DNA of 64,000 nt from Clostridiales bacterium (lineage in GTDB: Bacteria > Bacillota > Clostridia > Christensenellales > Pumilibacteraceae): the NCBI GenBank assembly GCA_029055565.1, contig JAIDCZ010000027.1, positions 1 through 64,000 on the forward strand. The letters run 5' to 3'. Made by a program: the position numbers and the translations under genes. The stretch's first letter is position 1, and every line of letters starts with the position of its first letter. The notes under the pieces are model-generated. The model had not been told where the DNA came from. It was given only the letters and a program-made list of their open reading frames with translations, and did no database searches. Below are positions 48,464-57,096 of this stretch, piece after piece.

Positions 48464-49957
48464 TTACTCTCCTTTCACTTCCGTTTTTACGCTTTGGTCC
48501 GAAACGGTAGATTCTATATTTGCGTCAACGCCGTCAGCACCGGTGTCGGTGGCAACGGTCGGTTGAAGTTCAAGCTTAGTCTTTTTTACGTCACATTCTA
48601 TCAGCGCAAGCATAATGCCGTAATACAACAAATGCGGCGGCATAGTCATTGCTATATCCAGCAATGCGTTGCACAGCATAGCCAAAACGCACAGCGCAAC
48701 GAATACGCGCTCGGCGGTAAGCTTTGCCGAAAAAGTAAGCCTAACCGTTTTGTATCGGTGATACAGATACGCCGCTAGTCCAACGATACCCGCGCAATAC
48801 AAGTACGTAAGCGGCGTGCAGTGGAAGGAATAGTACCAGTTATTTATAGGCGGCAAATACCAAATGCCTACGCCGAAAACCGGATACAACTTCCACGCGC
48901 TAAAGCCGCGCTTCCACAAGCCGAATCGCCCACTTGACGAAACTCCGCCCGAAAGGACTTTGGAAATCAATCCGCCTATCTGATGCCTAAGCAAAATTAT
49001 GCCGACAATCGCGATGGCGGCGGCAATGCCGAACGCTATCCAGTACCCTAGTCTGCCGGTTTTCTTTTTGAAACACATCGCAATGGCGACTATAGCCGTA
49101 CCGGGGACAGCAACTACGAGCGACGCGCGCGAAAAAGTGAAGTATATCGTTACCAGCTCCAAAGCTATAGCTATCAAAAACAAATAGCCATGCTTATAGA
49201 TATAAACCATATAGAACGTTATAGGCAACGCAATCACAACGAACGCCGCGGCTGTATTGGAAATTGCATAGCCAAATACTATGTAATCCCTTTTGTCTGC
49301 GCCGCTGATATTAAAGTTGGTAAGCTTAATATCGTGAATAACGTATTGCTTAAGCACTGCGGCGGCGATAACTACGGACACCGTAATCATTACCCAAGCA
49401 AAGTACTCAACAGTCTTTCGCCCCGCGTACTCGCCGCAGTTTATAAGCAGAGTGTACGGCAAAAACATCGTTACCGCTATGGCAAGCGCCATGCCCACGC
49501 CGGTCCAAGACATAGATGGCGCGCCAAGTCCGCCCACTACCAAAAGGCCGCTGACCAGTGCAAGCGAAACGGTCAAATACCCGCGTTTGAACATAACCCG
49601 CCACTTTTTGTAATACACGAGGTTAAAAACGAACGCCGTAAGTATAACTACGAGCACCAAGCACAGCACCGCTATATACAGCGGTTTGCCGAAGTACCCC
49701 GACTGCGGCTTGGTTTCCTCCGACATAACGAACATACATGTCGTTAAAAACGGCACCAGCACGAAAGAATTTTTACAAAACAGCAATGCGGGTACGAGCA
49801 AAACGGCAAGCAACACCGCGCCGATTACGGGTATATCAAAGGTATGCGCAAGTATGCAAACCAAACCGTACGCCACTACGTACCATACGGAATTGCACAG
49901 CTTGTCGGCAACCCTCCCGAACCGGCTATTGACAATTTTGTCAAATTTTTCCTTCAT
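48464..49957 (-). CDS. O-antigen ligase-like multi-pass membrane protein
   Basis: From ATG 49957 the product is 497 residues with about twelve hydrophobic segments and the Wzy_C/RfaL-like pattern in the latter half: FTFSRASLVVAV (start of the ligase domain), then a large extracytoplasmic loop with GLWKRGFSAWKLYPVFGVG and HCTPLTYLYCAGIVGL. Its substrate is unknown. An upstream in-frame start at 49996 adds 13 residues. The gene abuts the Mrp gene by 1 base. Confidence 0.85.
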   Translation of the reverse strand: MKEKFDKIVNSRFGRVADKLCNSVWYVVAYGLVCILAHTFDIPVIGAVLLAVLLVPALLFCKNSFVLVPFLTTCMFVMSEETKPQSGYFGKPLYIAVLCLVLVVILTAFVFNLVYYKKWRVMFKRGYLTVSLALVSGLLVVGGLGAPSMSWTGVGMALAIAVTMFLPYTLLINCGEYAGRKTVEYFAWVMITVSVVIAAAVLKQYVIHDIKLTNFNISGADKRDYIVFGYAISNTAAAFVVIALPITFYMVYIYKHGYLFLIAIALELVTIYFTFSRASLVVAVPGTAIVAIAMCFKKKTGRLGYWIAFGIAAAIAIVGIILLRHQIGGLISKVLSGGVSSSGRFGLWKRGFSAWKLYPVFGVGIWYLPPINNWYYSFHCTPLTYLYCAGIVGLAAYLYHRYKTVRLTFSAKLTAERVFVALCVLAMLCNALLDIAMTMPPHLLYYGIMLALIECDVKKTKLELQPTVATDTGADGVDANIESTVSDQSVKTEVKGE

Positions 49958-50016
49958 ATTGATTATTGTATCATTATTATGCCTTTTCGTCAACAAAAAG
50001 CAAAAGATAATATGGA

Positions 50017-51066
50017 TTATTTAAATTTGATTTTATCCTCGGACAAGCGCTTGGCAAATGAAAGCAACAGCTCGTTAGCGGCGGCCGCGTCGTCCCCGCT
50101 CCAAGTAAGCGAAAAGCAGTGATTGGACCCCGAATACCGAGCCGAAAAGTGCTCGTTGTAGATTCCGTTTTTATTAAGCGTATCTATCATTACGTCGCCT
50201 TGGCCCTTGCAAAATATATCGTTATCCGAATAAATAACGAACGTAGGCGGATAACCGTTGCCAATCAGCTCGGACGGCATACATACATCACGGTACTTGT
50301 ACGTATCAAAGTCGTCCGGTTTAGTGCCGGTCATGCTAAGCATTACGCCGTTGGCCAAGCCAAACGGATACCGCGTTTTAAGCACCGTTTCCTTATCGTA
50401 AACGCCGCAATTGAGTAGCGTGCCGAAAAACTTGAATTTGGGCGCAAAATCGAATGCTGACTTCAGCTTATCCGAGCAGTTATACGCCGCGACCATTGCC
50501 GCATAATAGGCGCCCGCGCTGTCCCCGCCCACAAAAATCCTATCGCGGTCTACGTTATACTCATCGGCATTGTCGTATATAAAATTTGCCGCAGTAACGA
50601 TATGCCTTAGCGGTTCGGGAAATATATACTGCGGCGCGAGTCCGTAATTGATGCAAAACACGCTAAAACCGTTGAGCGCAAAAAACTGCGACCGGCCCTT
50701 TCGATACTTCTTATCGCCCGCAGAAAAACCACCGCCATGTATCAATATTATGGCCGGTTGTTTTTCCTCGCTTTTTTCGCGGTAAAAATCCAGCTTGCAA
50801 ACCGACGGCAAGGACTTATCGTAAATTATATCTGACTTAACGTCAATCGTATTTACGTTGTGCCTATTAACGTACGGACACGCGTTTTGCGAAAGTGCAA
50901 AAAGCATGTCTATTACGCGAAACAGCTTTTGGGTTTGACGGACCGCACGCTTGCGCCTATGCCGTTCCAGCCAAGACACGTTGGGGTGATCGTAGTAATA
51001 ATCCTCGTCTTGCAAGCTCACGCGTTCAAGATCGTTCAATCGTTCGTTATCGTCCTTATTTTCCAT
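50017..51066 (-). CDS. Alpha/beta hydrolase (HSL-type esterase)
   Basis: The 349-residue protein has the oxyanion-hole HGGGFSAGD and the nucleophile motif GGDSAGAYYA, with a plausible Asp in VIYSDNDIFCKG and His in GSNHCFSL. ATG 51066 has AGAAGG five bases upstream; a GTG at 51072 is also open. The substrate is unknown. Confidence 0.9.
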   Translation of the reverse strand: MENKDDNERLNDLERVSLQDEDYYYDHPNVSWLERHRRKRAVRQTQKLFRVIDMLFALSQNACPYVNRHNVNTIDVKSDIIYDKSLPSVCKLDFYREKSEEKQPAIILIHGGGFSAGDKKYRKGRSQFFALNGFSVFCINYGLAPQYIFPEPLRHIVTAANFIYDNADEYNVDRDRIFVGGDSAGAYYAAMVAAYNCSDKLKSAFDFAPKFKFFGTLLNCGVYDKETVLKTRYPFGLANGVMLSMTGTKPDDFDTYKYRDVCMPSELIGNGYPPTFVIYSDNDIFCKGQGDVMIDTLNKNGIYNEHFSARYSGSNHCFSLTWSGDDAAAANELLLSFAKRLSEDKIKFK

Positions 51067-51128
51067 AATCACCTTCTAATTGATATTTAACACGTAGTCG
51101 GTATAAATAAAACGCTATAATCTAAACA

Positions 51129-51665
51129 CTAAACGTTTTTACCCATATCGCGCGCTTGAGCGATAAAGCCAGTGCCGGTAATCTCACCCTTGTCTGTTAC
51201 GCCTACGCCGCGCACTACGCCCTTTATGCTAACGCCGTCAAAGCAATCCACCCAGCCTTGCACGGCGTGCACCGCGCCGTCCATAGCCTTTTCGTCATCG
51301 TCGGCGGCTGTCGCCAGCACGTACACGTCGGTAAACTTGTTTTGGCGCGGATACAGCGGGTTAAGCCTATCTATAAAGGTCTTTAACTGCCCGCACACCG
51401 AATAGAAATAAACGAGCGTTGCAAACGCTATTACGTCGGCGTTTTGAATATCCTCGTACAGCTCATTCATACCGTCGCCAAGCACGCAAACGTCGTGCGA
51501 TTGGCAGTACAAGCAACCTACGCAATACTTCAAGTCCAAGTCGCGCACGGAAATCAGCTTAACTTCATTACCCGCCGACGACGCGCCGTCTGCAAACGCC
51601 CTTGCCAAAAGCTCCGAATTGCCGTCCTTGCGCGGCGAGCTTGTTACCACTATCACTTTTTTCAT
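51129..51665 (-). CDS. NAD(P)H-dependent FMN reductase-like iron-sulfur flavoprotein
   Basis: The 178-residue protein starts VIVVTSSPRKDGNSELLARAF (FMN-binding) and contains the compact CVGCLYCQSHDVC cluster seen in iron-sulfur flavoproteins. It lies 62 bases upstream of the esterase gene. It probably acts in electron transfer or oxidative-stress response. Confidence 0.85.
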   Translation of the reverse strand: MKKVIVVTSSPRKDGNSELLARAFADGASSAGNEVKLISVRDLDLKYCVGCLYCQSHDVCVLGDGMNELYEDIQNADVIAFATLVYFYSVCGQLKTFIDRLNPLYPRQNKFTDVYVLATAADDDEKAMDGAVHAVQGWVDCFDGVSIKGVVRGVGVTDKGEITGTGFIAQARDMGKNV

Positions 51666-51774
51666 ATTATCTCCTTAATTCCATTGCATTATAGCACAAC
51701 GGCTAAAAAATTGCAATGCTTATCGGTAAATACGACGAGCAAACTTTTTAACAGTCGCACTTTCAAGCACGAAC

Positions 51775-51810
51775 AAACGCTCCCAAACAAAAATTTGTTC
51801 GAGAGCGTTT
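51775..51810. repeat. Unassigned inverted repeat downstream of the BspA-like gene
   Basis: AAACGCTC (51775-51782) pairs with GAGCGTTT (51803-51810), with an inner AAACAAA/TTGTT match. There is no T run on either side, so it is not a clear terminator. The 206-base stretch 51666-51872 otherwise holds no gene. Confidence 0.45.
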
Positions 51811-51872
51811 AGCTATACGTTTTAGAACGATAAATTGAAATTTATCTTGTCAACTTATAGCATTTTATTAGT

Positions 51873-53162
51873 TTAATTTTCTTTGGCTATATCGCCATCG
51901 GTGCAATGAATTACATATTCGGTACTAAATCCGACGTCCCAATTTGTTTTTGAGATAGCGTTCCACTCATCTTGCGTACCGTTATAAATTATGTTTGTAA
52001 GTTTGGAACACCCAACGAATGCGCCGGCACCTATACTCGTTACGCTTTTAGATATGGTTATGCTTTCAAGTTTAGTTAAACCGGCAAAGGCACTATAACC
52101 AATACTTTCACCACTCGATATGATTATCGTCTTTATAGTTGTCTGTACGGTGGTATAAATATTTTGCATTACAGAGGCAGGAATTGTCGCCTTTTCAATA
52201 GGGCATTCGCGGAACGTAGTGCTACCAACACCGGTTACATCGTCGCATATTGTAATTTCTTTAAGAGCCGAACAAGTAGCAAAAGCGGAATTTTCTAAAA
52301 CAACATTGTTTGGTACAACGATACTCGTAAGGCTACTGCAACGCGAGAACGCCAAAATACCGATGTTTGTTAAACTTTCGGGCAAATCAATGGCTTGCAG
52401 ACTACTACAAGCAGTAAAAGCACCCGTACTTATTTTTGTTACACTGTCTGGCAATTCTATGTTTGTAAGTGCGCTACAATTACTAAAAGCAGATGCAGCT
52501 ATCTCTTTCACGCCGTTAGGTATATTTATAGTTTTAAGATTTGTGCAACCATAAAATGCGCTGTCGTCTATAACGGATACGCTTTCCGGTACAACTACGC
52601 TTTCAATGTTTTTACATTCTCTGAACGCCTCTCTACCGATGCTTGTAACTGGTTTACCATCATATTCTGACGGTATAGTAATATTCTTATCGTTAATAGT
52701 TCCTATACTCGTTATCGAATAGCTTTCTTTGTCCGCGTTCAATTTGTATTTTAATGAGGACGAAAGACCGCAAACACATTTTCCGTTTACAAAATTATGC
52801 TTAGCGTTTTCATTTTTTTCCGTACAAAGAGGAACCGTACATTTATACCAATGATACGTTTCGCTTGTAACATATTCTTGCGACCAAATATGTAAATGTT
52901 CTGAATACGGTTTATAGCAAATGCAATCGCCTCTTGAATAATCGTGTTCAGCATAGCCATCTTTCTGCGAATTGTCAGTAATGTCGCAACCGCTTTCCTC
53001 GCATATACGCCAATGGTGCGTATCATTGTATTCATAAGTATGCGACCATAAATGCGTATGTGTAGACGACGGTTGATTAGGAATGCCGCATGCCACAAGT
53101 GTAAAGACACACACAAGCACACACACGAGCGAAAAAACAGTGATGAGAAACTTCTTTTTCAT
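51873..53162 (-). CDS. BspA-like leucine-rich-repeat (LRR_5) lipoprotein
   Basis: From ATG 53162 (AGAGGT upstream) the product is 429 residues with a lipobox LVAC ending at Cys25. Residues around 30-130 have repeated His/Trp/Cys motifs (HTHLWSHTY, HLHIWSQEY, KHNFVNGKCVCG) common in clostridial surface proteins. The rest is LRR_5 repeats (VTSIGREAFRECKNIESVVVPES type) found in BspA-like adhesins. Role at the surface is inferred. The upstream frame to 53222 is not used because it reads through the leader hairpins. Confidence 0.92.
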   Translation of the reverse strand: MKKKFLITVFSLVCVLVCVFTLVACGIPNQPSSTHTHLWSHTYEYNDTHHWRICEESGCDITDNSQKDGYAEHDYSRGDCICYKPYSEHLHIWSQEYVTSETYHWYKCTVPLCTEKNENAKHNFVNGKCVCGLSSSLKYKLNADKESYSITSIGTINDKNITIPSEYDGKPVTSIGREAFRECKNIESVVVPESVSVIDDSAFYGCTNLKTINIPNGVKEIAASAFSNCSALTNIELPDSVTKISTGAFTACSSLQAIDLPESLTNIGILAFSRCSSLTSIVVPNNVVLENSAFATCSALKEITICDDVTGVGSTTFRECPIEKATIPASVMQNIYTTVQTTIKTIIISSGESIGYSAFAGLTKLESITISKSVTSIGAGAFVGCSKLTNIIYNGTQDEWNAISKTNWDVGFSTEYVIHCTDGDIAKEN

Positions 53163-53182
53163 TTTACTTACCTCTAAATAAT

Positions 53183-53210
53183 AAAAAGCGTGTTCCATTG
53201 AGAAACACGC
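53183..53210 (-). terminator. Intrinsic terminator in the leader of the BspA-like gene
   Basis: On the minus strand GCGTGTT (53204-53210) pairs with AACACGC (53188-53194) across a nine-base loop, followed by TTTTTATT. It lies about 20 bases before the ribosome site and could stop most transcripts. Confidence 0.65.
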
Positions 53211-53231
53211 CGAAAAACGCATCTCTCAATG
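53196..53231 (-). promoter_or_regulatory. Alternative pairing overlapping the leader terminator
   Basis: CATTGAGA (53224-53231, read on the minus strand) pairs with TCTCAATG (53196-53203), which is the loop of the terminator. The two pairings cross, so they can be a pseudoknot or mutually exclusive. Confidence 0.5.
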
Positions 53232-53232
53232 T

Positions 53233-53313
53233 TGCGAACATCTTTTCCACGAAAAGGTAGAGAGTACGTTTTTACCCAAAGTACTCCTTTTCGTGGATAT
53301 TAAGATGTTCGCA
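53233..53313 (-). promoter_or_regulatory. Large hairpin at the 5' end of the leader RNA
   Basis: TGCGAACATCTT (53233-53244 with 53302-53313), then CCACGAAAAGG (53247-53257 with 53286-53296), then AGTAC (53263-53267 with 53281-53285) form a long interrupted stem. It begins at the predicted transcription start and could be an aptamer or a sensory domain. I found no match to a riboswitch class I know. Confidence 0.55.
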
Positions 53314-53318
53314 TAATC

Positions 53319-53347
53319 AATATAGCACATTTCACAAGAAAAATCAA
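53319..53347 (-). promoter_or_regulatory. Promoter of the BspA-like gene leader
   Basis: TTGATT (53342-53347) and TATATT (53319-53324) are 17 bases apart on the minus strand; the start is predicted near 53312. Confidence 0.65.
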
Positions 53348-53466
53348 GAGTTTTCTAAGCATACAACAAATTGAACGTAATCGAATTTAGTTGCTAAACT
53401 ACTGGTTTATAATAGCAAGCGATTGCTTCGCAGCATGCTGTTATTAACAATCAGATAAACATAAAG

Positions 53467-53502
53467 CAAAAACGCACTTACCCTACTTTCAAGGTAAGTG
53501 CG
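53467..53502 (-). terminator. Terminator of the opp operon
   Basis: CGCACTTACC (53473-53482) pairs with GGTAAGTGCG (53493-53502), followed on the minus strand by TTTTT. The stretch 53163-53540 contains this, the leader elements and otherwise only AT-rich sequence with no gene. Confidence 0.85.
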
Positions 53503-53540
53503 CCGTACTATACGTAAAATTACTTATAAAGATTATAAAG

Positions 53541-53801
53541 TTACTTAATGAACCAACCGTTGAGCCAGCAAACAACTATGGCGGCGGCAAGTCCAAAGCC
53601 GACTATCAATGCAAAAATACGCGGTAAATACGCGGCAAACCACGCACGCATCATGGCGCGTGTTTCCTTGCGCGTGGGACGGTCTTCCTTGTCTACCTTT
53701 TTGTCCGACTTATTCGGGCGGTACCAACGAAATCCTTCCACGTTCATATCCACTATAGTTCTGCCGTCATCGTCGGCGTACTTTTTGGTCTTTTTGCTCA
53801 A
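53541..53801 (-). CDS. Small membrane protein at the end of the opp operon
   Basis: The 86-residue product (TTG 53801 with GAGGG upstream, 10 bases after oppF) has a conserved-looking DDGRTIVDMNVEGFRWY N-terminus, a charged middle with Lys/Asp/Arg, and one C-terminal membrane span (IFALIVGFGLAAAIVVCWL). Proteins of this pattern occur in Clostridia but I know no function. The short 5' extension to 53882 overlaps oppF and is not used. Confidence 0.75.
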   Translation of the reverse strand: MSKKTKKYADDDGRTIVDMNVEGFRWYRPNKSDKKVDKEDRPTRKETRAMMRAWFAAYLPRIFALIVGFGLAAAIVVCWLNGWFIK

Positions 53802-53811
53802 ATCGTCCCTC

Positions 53812-55095
53812 TTAGTCTTGAGGATATAAGTGACATGCGCACATATGTCCGTTGCCGTAATCCTTGAACTTAGGCTCCACATGCTTGCATACTTCCATGC
53901 AACGCGAGCAACGCGTGTGGAACTTACAGCCGGACGGCGGGTTTGCGGGGCTGGGTATATCGCCTTGTAGTACTATACGATTGCCCTTGTAGTGCGGATC
54001 GGGCACAGGCACTGCCGAAAGCAATGCGTGCGTGTACGGATGCATGGGGTTGCTAAAGATGTCCTTTTCGTCGCCCATCTCGACAAACTTGCCCAAATAC
54101 ATAACGCCCACTCTGTCCGAAATGTGCTGAACTACGCTCAAGTCGTGCGATATAAACAAGTACGTCAAGCCGAGATCGCGTTGCAATTCCTTAAGCAAGT
54201 TTATTACTTGCGCTTGGATAGACACGTCCAGCGCCGATACAGGCTCGTCGCAAACGACAAACTTAGGCTTAACCGCCAAAGCTCTGGCAATGCAAATACG
54301 CTGGCGCTGACCGCCCGAAAACTCGTGCGGATATCTGTCGAAATAAAAGTCTTGCAAGCCGCACTTGCGCATAATGTCTATAACGTAATCGCGGTATTCG
54401 GACTTGGGCACTATGTTGTGAACCTTAACCGCCTCGCCGATAATTTGACCGACCGGACTGCGCGGCGGCAAACTGCCGTACGGATCTTGGAATATAATTT
54501 GCATTTGAGTACGGAATTTGCGCAGTGCGCTCGGCTTTAACGCCGTTATTTCCGTACCTTCAAAAAACACCTTACCGCCGGTTATATCGAATAGGCGCAA
54601 AATGCTCCTACCCATCGTACTCTTGCCGCAACCGCTTTCGCCGACGATGCCGAGCGTTTCGCCGCGCTTTACCTTAAAGCTGACGCCGTTTACTGCCTTT
54701 ACGTATGTTTTGTTAAGTATAAGCTTTCTCTTAAACTGAGCGGCTTCCGTCTTTTCATCGGCACCTTGCTCGGCTTGTTCGCCTTGCTTCGGCTCGCCGT
54801 CGGTAACGCCGCCTACGACGTCCGTCGCGGGCGCTACGTCCGATTGTTCTACCGGCATTTCGGGCGCGACAACGCTGTCGTCGCCTTCCTTAGGCTCGAC
54901 GGAGTCCGCGGCGTTTTGCATAGCGGTGGACGCGGGATCGGGATTATTAAGTACCGGAACCTTTACAAACTTAAATTCTTTTTTCGTCAAAAAGTATTTC
55001 TTTAAGTCGACAACTTCCAATATATAATCGTCGGTCTTTGCGCCGCCTTGCGTTGCTTCGCCGTTTATAACTTCGGGCTTAATTTCTTCCGACAT
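53812..55095 (-). CDS. oppF: Oligopeptide ABC transporter ATP-binding protein OppF
   Basis: 427 residues. ATPase motifs are normal (Walker A GESGCGKS 152-159, LSGGQRQR-type signature FSGGQRQRICIARAL, Walker B FVVCDEP, H-loop FISHDLS). Between the usual start (ILEVVDLKKYF) and the KAVNGVSFKVKRGE segment about 80 extra residues are inserted (41-127), rich in Glu, Asp, Gln and Ala. The C-terminus has the CKFHTRCSRCMEVCKH cysteine motif typical of oligopeptide ATPases. It is the last transporter gene of the operon. Confidence 0.93.
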   Translation of the reverse strand: MSEEIKPEVINGEATQGGAKTDDYILEVVDLKKYFLTKKEFKFVKVPVLNNPDPASTAMQNAADSVEPKEGDDSVVAPEMPVEQSDVAPATDVVGGVTDGEPKQGEQAEQGADEKTEAAQFKRKLILNKTYVKAVNGVSFKVKRGETLGIVGESGCGKSTMGRSILRLFDITGGKVFFEGTEITALKPSALRKFRTQMQIIFQDPYGSLPPRSPVGQIIGEAVKVHNIVPKSEYRDYVIDIMRKCGLQDFYFDRYPHEFSGGQRQRICIARALAVKPKFVVCDEPVSALDVSIQAQVINLLKELQRDLGLTYLFISHDLSVVQHISDRVGVMYLGKFVEMGDEKDIFSNPMHPYTHALLSAVPVPDPHYKGNRIVLQGDIPSPANPPSGCKFHTRCSRCMEVCKHVEPKFKDYGNGHMCACHLYPQD

Positions 55096-57092
55096 TACTT
55101 ATTCTCCTTCTCGCCGGACTTTGCACGCGTGGTTTTTGCGGTCGTAGATTTGGCTGTTGTAGATTTGGCTGTTGTAGATTTAGCTGTAGTAGTCTTCTTC
55201 GCACCGGCCTTGGCAGCAGTGGACTTTGTACCGGTCTTAGCCGTTGCGGACTTAGCGGTACTCGACTTAGCAGTAGTCGATTTGGTGCCGCTCTTTGCCG
55301 CAGTAGATTTACTGCCGGTAGTCTTGGTTGCCGTGGACTTTGTACCGGACTTGGTAGTCGTAGCTTTAGTGCCGGACTTAGCAGTAGTCGATTTTGCGCC
55401 GGTTTTTGCCGCAGTAGATTTACTGCCGGTTGACTTTGCACTTGTAGACTTGGACGTACCGGTTTTTGATTTAGCGGTAGTCGTCTTTTTTACAATCGTT
55501 ATGTTCGGTTCGTCGTTCGTCGTTTTTTGGGATTTGGTTTTGGGTTGGGACTCTGTTTGGACGGATTCGCCTACTTCGGTCGCGTCTTGTTCCGTTTGCT
55601 CGGTTACAACGTCCGCGGTAGAAGCTTGCTCGGCTTGCGGTACCGTTGCGGCCTCAAGCTCTTCCCTTTCCTTTTGAGCGCGGTCTTTAGCGTTTATGGA
55701 CGCCATACGCGCCTCGTCGGCGCGATAGCACGCTACGAAATGCGTATCTGAAACTTGAACGAGCGGCGGATACTCGCCGTTACAGCACTCTATACAGCTT
55801 TCGCAACGATCCTTAAAGTAGCAATACTTAGGCATATCTATAGGATTGGGAACTTGGCCTTTTATGCTGTACAGCTCCTCAACGTCCTTGTTGATGACAG
55901 GCTTGCTCTTTTGCAGACCGATGGTGTACGGATGCAACGGCGTGTCGAATATGTCCTCAACCGTACCCTTTTCTATTACGCGACCGGCGTACATTACCAC
56001 AACGTAATCGGCCATGCTGGCAATAACGCCAAGGTCGTGCGTAATTATCATAATGGAGCCGTTTATTTTAGTCTTGATGTCCTTTAGCAAGTCCAAAACT
56101 TGGGCTTGAATGGTAACGTCAAGCGCCGTGGTAGGCTCGTCGGCAACGATCAATTTGGGATTGCACGCAAGCGCCATAGCTATCATAACGCGTTGGCGCA
56201 TACCGCCCGACAATTCGTGCGGGAATCTTTTGTAAACGATTTCCGGCATGGCAATACCGACAAGCTGGAGCATCTCTATAGTGCGCTTGTGCGCAAGCTC
56301 CTTGTCGGCGCCGGGGGTGTGCAAAAGCACTACCTCGTCCAACTGATTGCCTATGGTAAACAGCGGGTTAAGGCTGGTCATAGGCTCTTGGAAAATCATT
56401 GCAATTTCCTTGCCGCGTATGCGTTGCATAGCGCGCGTCGGCATTTTGGCAATGTCAAAAACCTTGTCCTCCATTTCGAATGCGGGAAAACCGTTACCGT
56501 CAAGCGCTTGCACGTTGACCATAACCGGTTTGCCGTCCTTGTCGAGAACCGGCTTACCCTTTTTGTTGAGCTTAGGCTGAGTTTTGATTACGCGCTCGCC
56601 GTCAACTTCCTCGTACTCCCAAATGGGAATCGGCTTGCCGTCCTCACCCTTTTTGTAGTCTTGAGTGTTGAAACGGATAGAACCGCCTACTATCTGACCT
56701 TGCGGAGCTTGAACGAGCTGCATAACGGACAGCGAAGTAACCGACTTGCCGCAACCGCTTTCGCCTACAACGCCGACGATAGAGCTTTTGGGTATGTCAA
56801 ACGAAACGCCGTCTACCGCCTTGGAAACGCCCGCGTCGGTAAAGAAGTACGTGCAAAGGCCGTCCACCTCCAATATATTGGAGGGGTCGCGCATTTGCGT
56901 AACGTAGTCGCTTTCTGCAACGTGCGCAAGCTTTTTCTTTTCAAACGCGCGCGTGGTTTTGCGATTGTCCTTGGCTATCTTGCGCGACTCTTTGCCGGAA
57001 ATGTAATGGGGATCGTCCTTGTGAGTGACGTGCCTATACCAATCTTTTACGCGCTTAATAACGGATTTCTTTTCTTCTTGGTTATTCTCCAT
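55095..57092 (-). CDS. oppD: Oligopeptide ABC transporter ATP-binding protein OppD with repetitive tail
   Basis: 665 residues, double the usual ~330. Core motifs: Walker A GESGCGKS (110-117), signature LSGGMRQR (294-301), Walker B LIVADEP (314-320), His352, cysteine motif 424-437. About 60 additional N-terminal residues precede the ATPase. Residues 146-215 are an insertion between Walker A and the Q-loop Gln235 with Lys/Gly/Asp-rich turns ([17 protein letters not shown]). The C-terminal ~130 residues (535-665) are made of Lys/Ala/Ser/Thr repeats (units like KSTTAK) and resemble histone H1 tails. The tail is basic. Confidence 0.92.
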   Translation of the reverse strand: MENNQEEKKSVIKRVKDWYRHVTHKDDPHYISGKESRKIAKDNRKTTRAFEKKKLAHVAESDYVTQMRDPSNILEVDGLCTYFFTDAGVSKAVDGVSFDIPKSSIVGVVGESGCGKSVTSLSVMQLVQAPQGQIVGGSIRFNTQDYKKGEDGKPIPIWEYEEVDGERVIKTQPKLNKKGKPVLDKDGKPVMVNVQALDGNGFPAFEMEDKVFDIAKMPTRAMQRIRGKEIAMIFQEPMTSLNPLFTIGNQLDEVVLLHTPGADKELAHKRTIEMLQLVGIAMPEIVYKRFPHELSGGMRQRVMIAMALACNPKLIVADEPTTALDVTIQAQVLDLLKDIKTKINGSIMIITHDLGVIASMADYVVVMYAGRVIEKGTVEDIFDTPLHPYTIGLQKSKPVINKDVEELYSIKGQVPNPIDMPKYCYFKDRCESCIECCNGEYPPLVQVSDTHFVACYRADEARMASINAKDRAQKEREELEAATVPQAEQASTADVVTEQTEQDATEVGESVQTESQPKTKSQKTTNDEPNITIVKKTTTAKSKTGTSKSTSAKSTGSKSTAAKTGAKSTTAKSGTKATTTKSGTKSTATKTTGSKSTAAKSGTKSTTAKSSTAKSATAKTGTKSTAAKAGAKKTTTAKSTTAKSTTAKSTTAKTTRAKSGEKENK
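55138..55460 (-). repeat. Degenerate tandem repeats coding for the OppD Lys/Ala/Ser/Thr tail
   Basis: Repeats of about 15 bases (three near-identical copies of GTAGATTTGGCTGTT at the 3' end of the gene, then more diverged units). They lie wholly inside oppD and code for KSTTA-like units. Confidence 0.8.
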
Positions 57093-57096
57093 AACA

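Noticed and set aside
51829..51846. Inverted repeat GATAAATT/AATTTATC as terminator
   Set aside because: No T run on either side; too short for a conclusion.
53233..53313. Inverted repeat as a miniature transposon
   Set aside because: No target-site duplication or second copy in the window; its place right after a promoter and before a terminator fits a leader RNA better.
55138..55460. Regular short repeats as a possible CRISPR array
   Set aside because: Units are about 15 bases without unique spacers, and they code for the Lys-rich tail of OppD.
55048..55677. Plus-strand open frame rich in Val/Asp/Leu repeats
   Set aside because: It is the antisense of the OppD repeat tail; no ribosome site or homology pattern.
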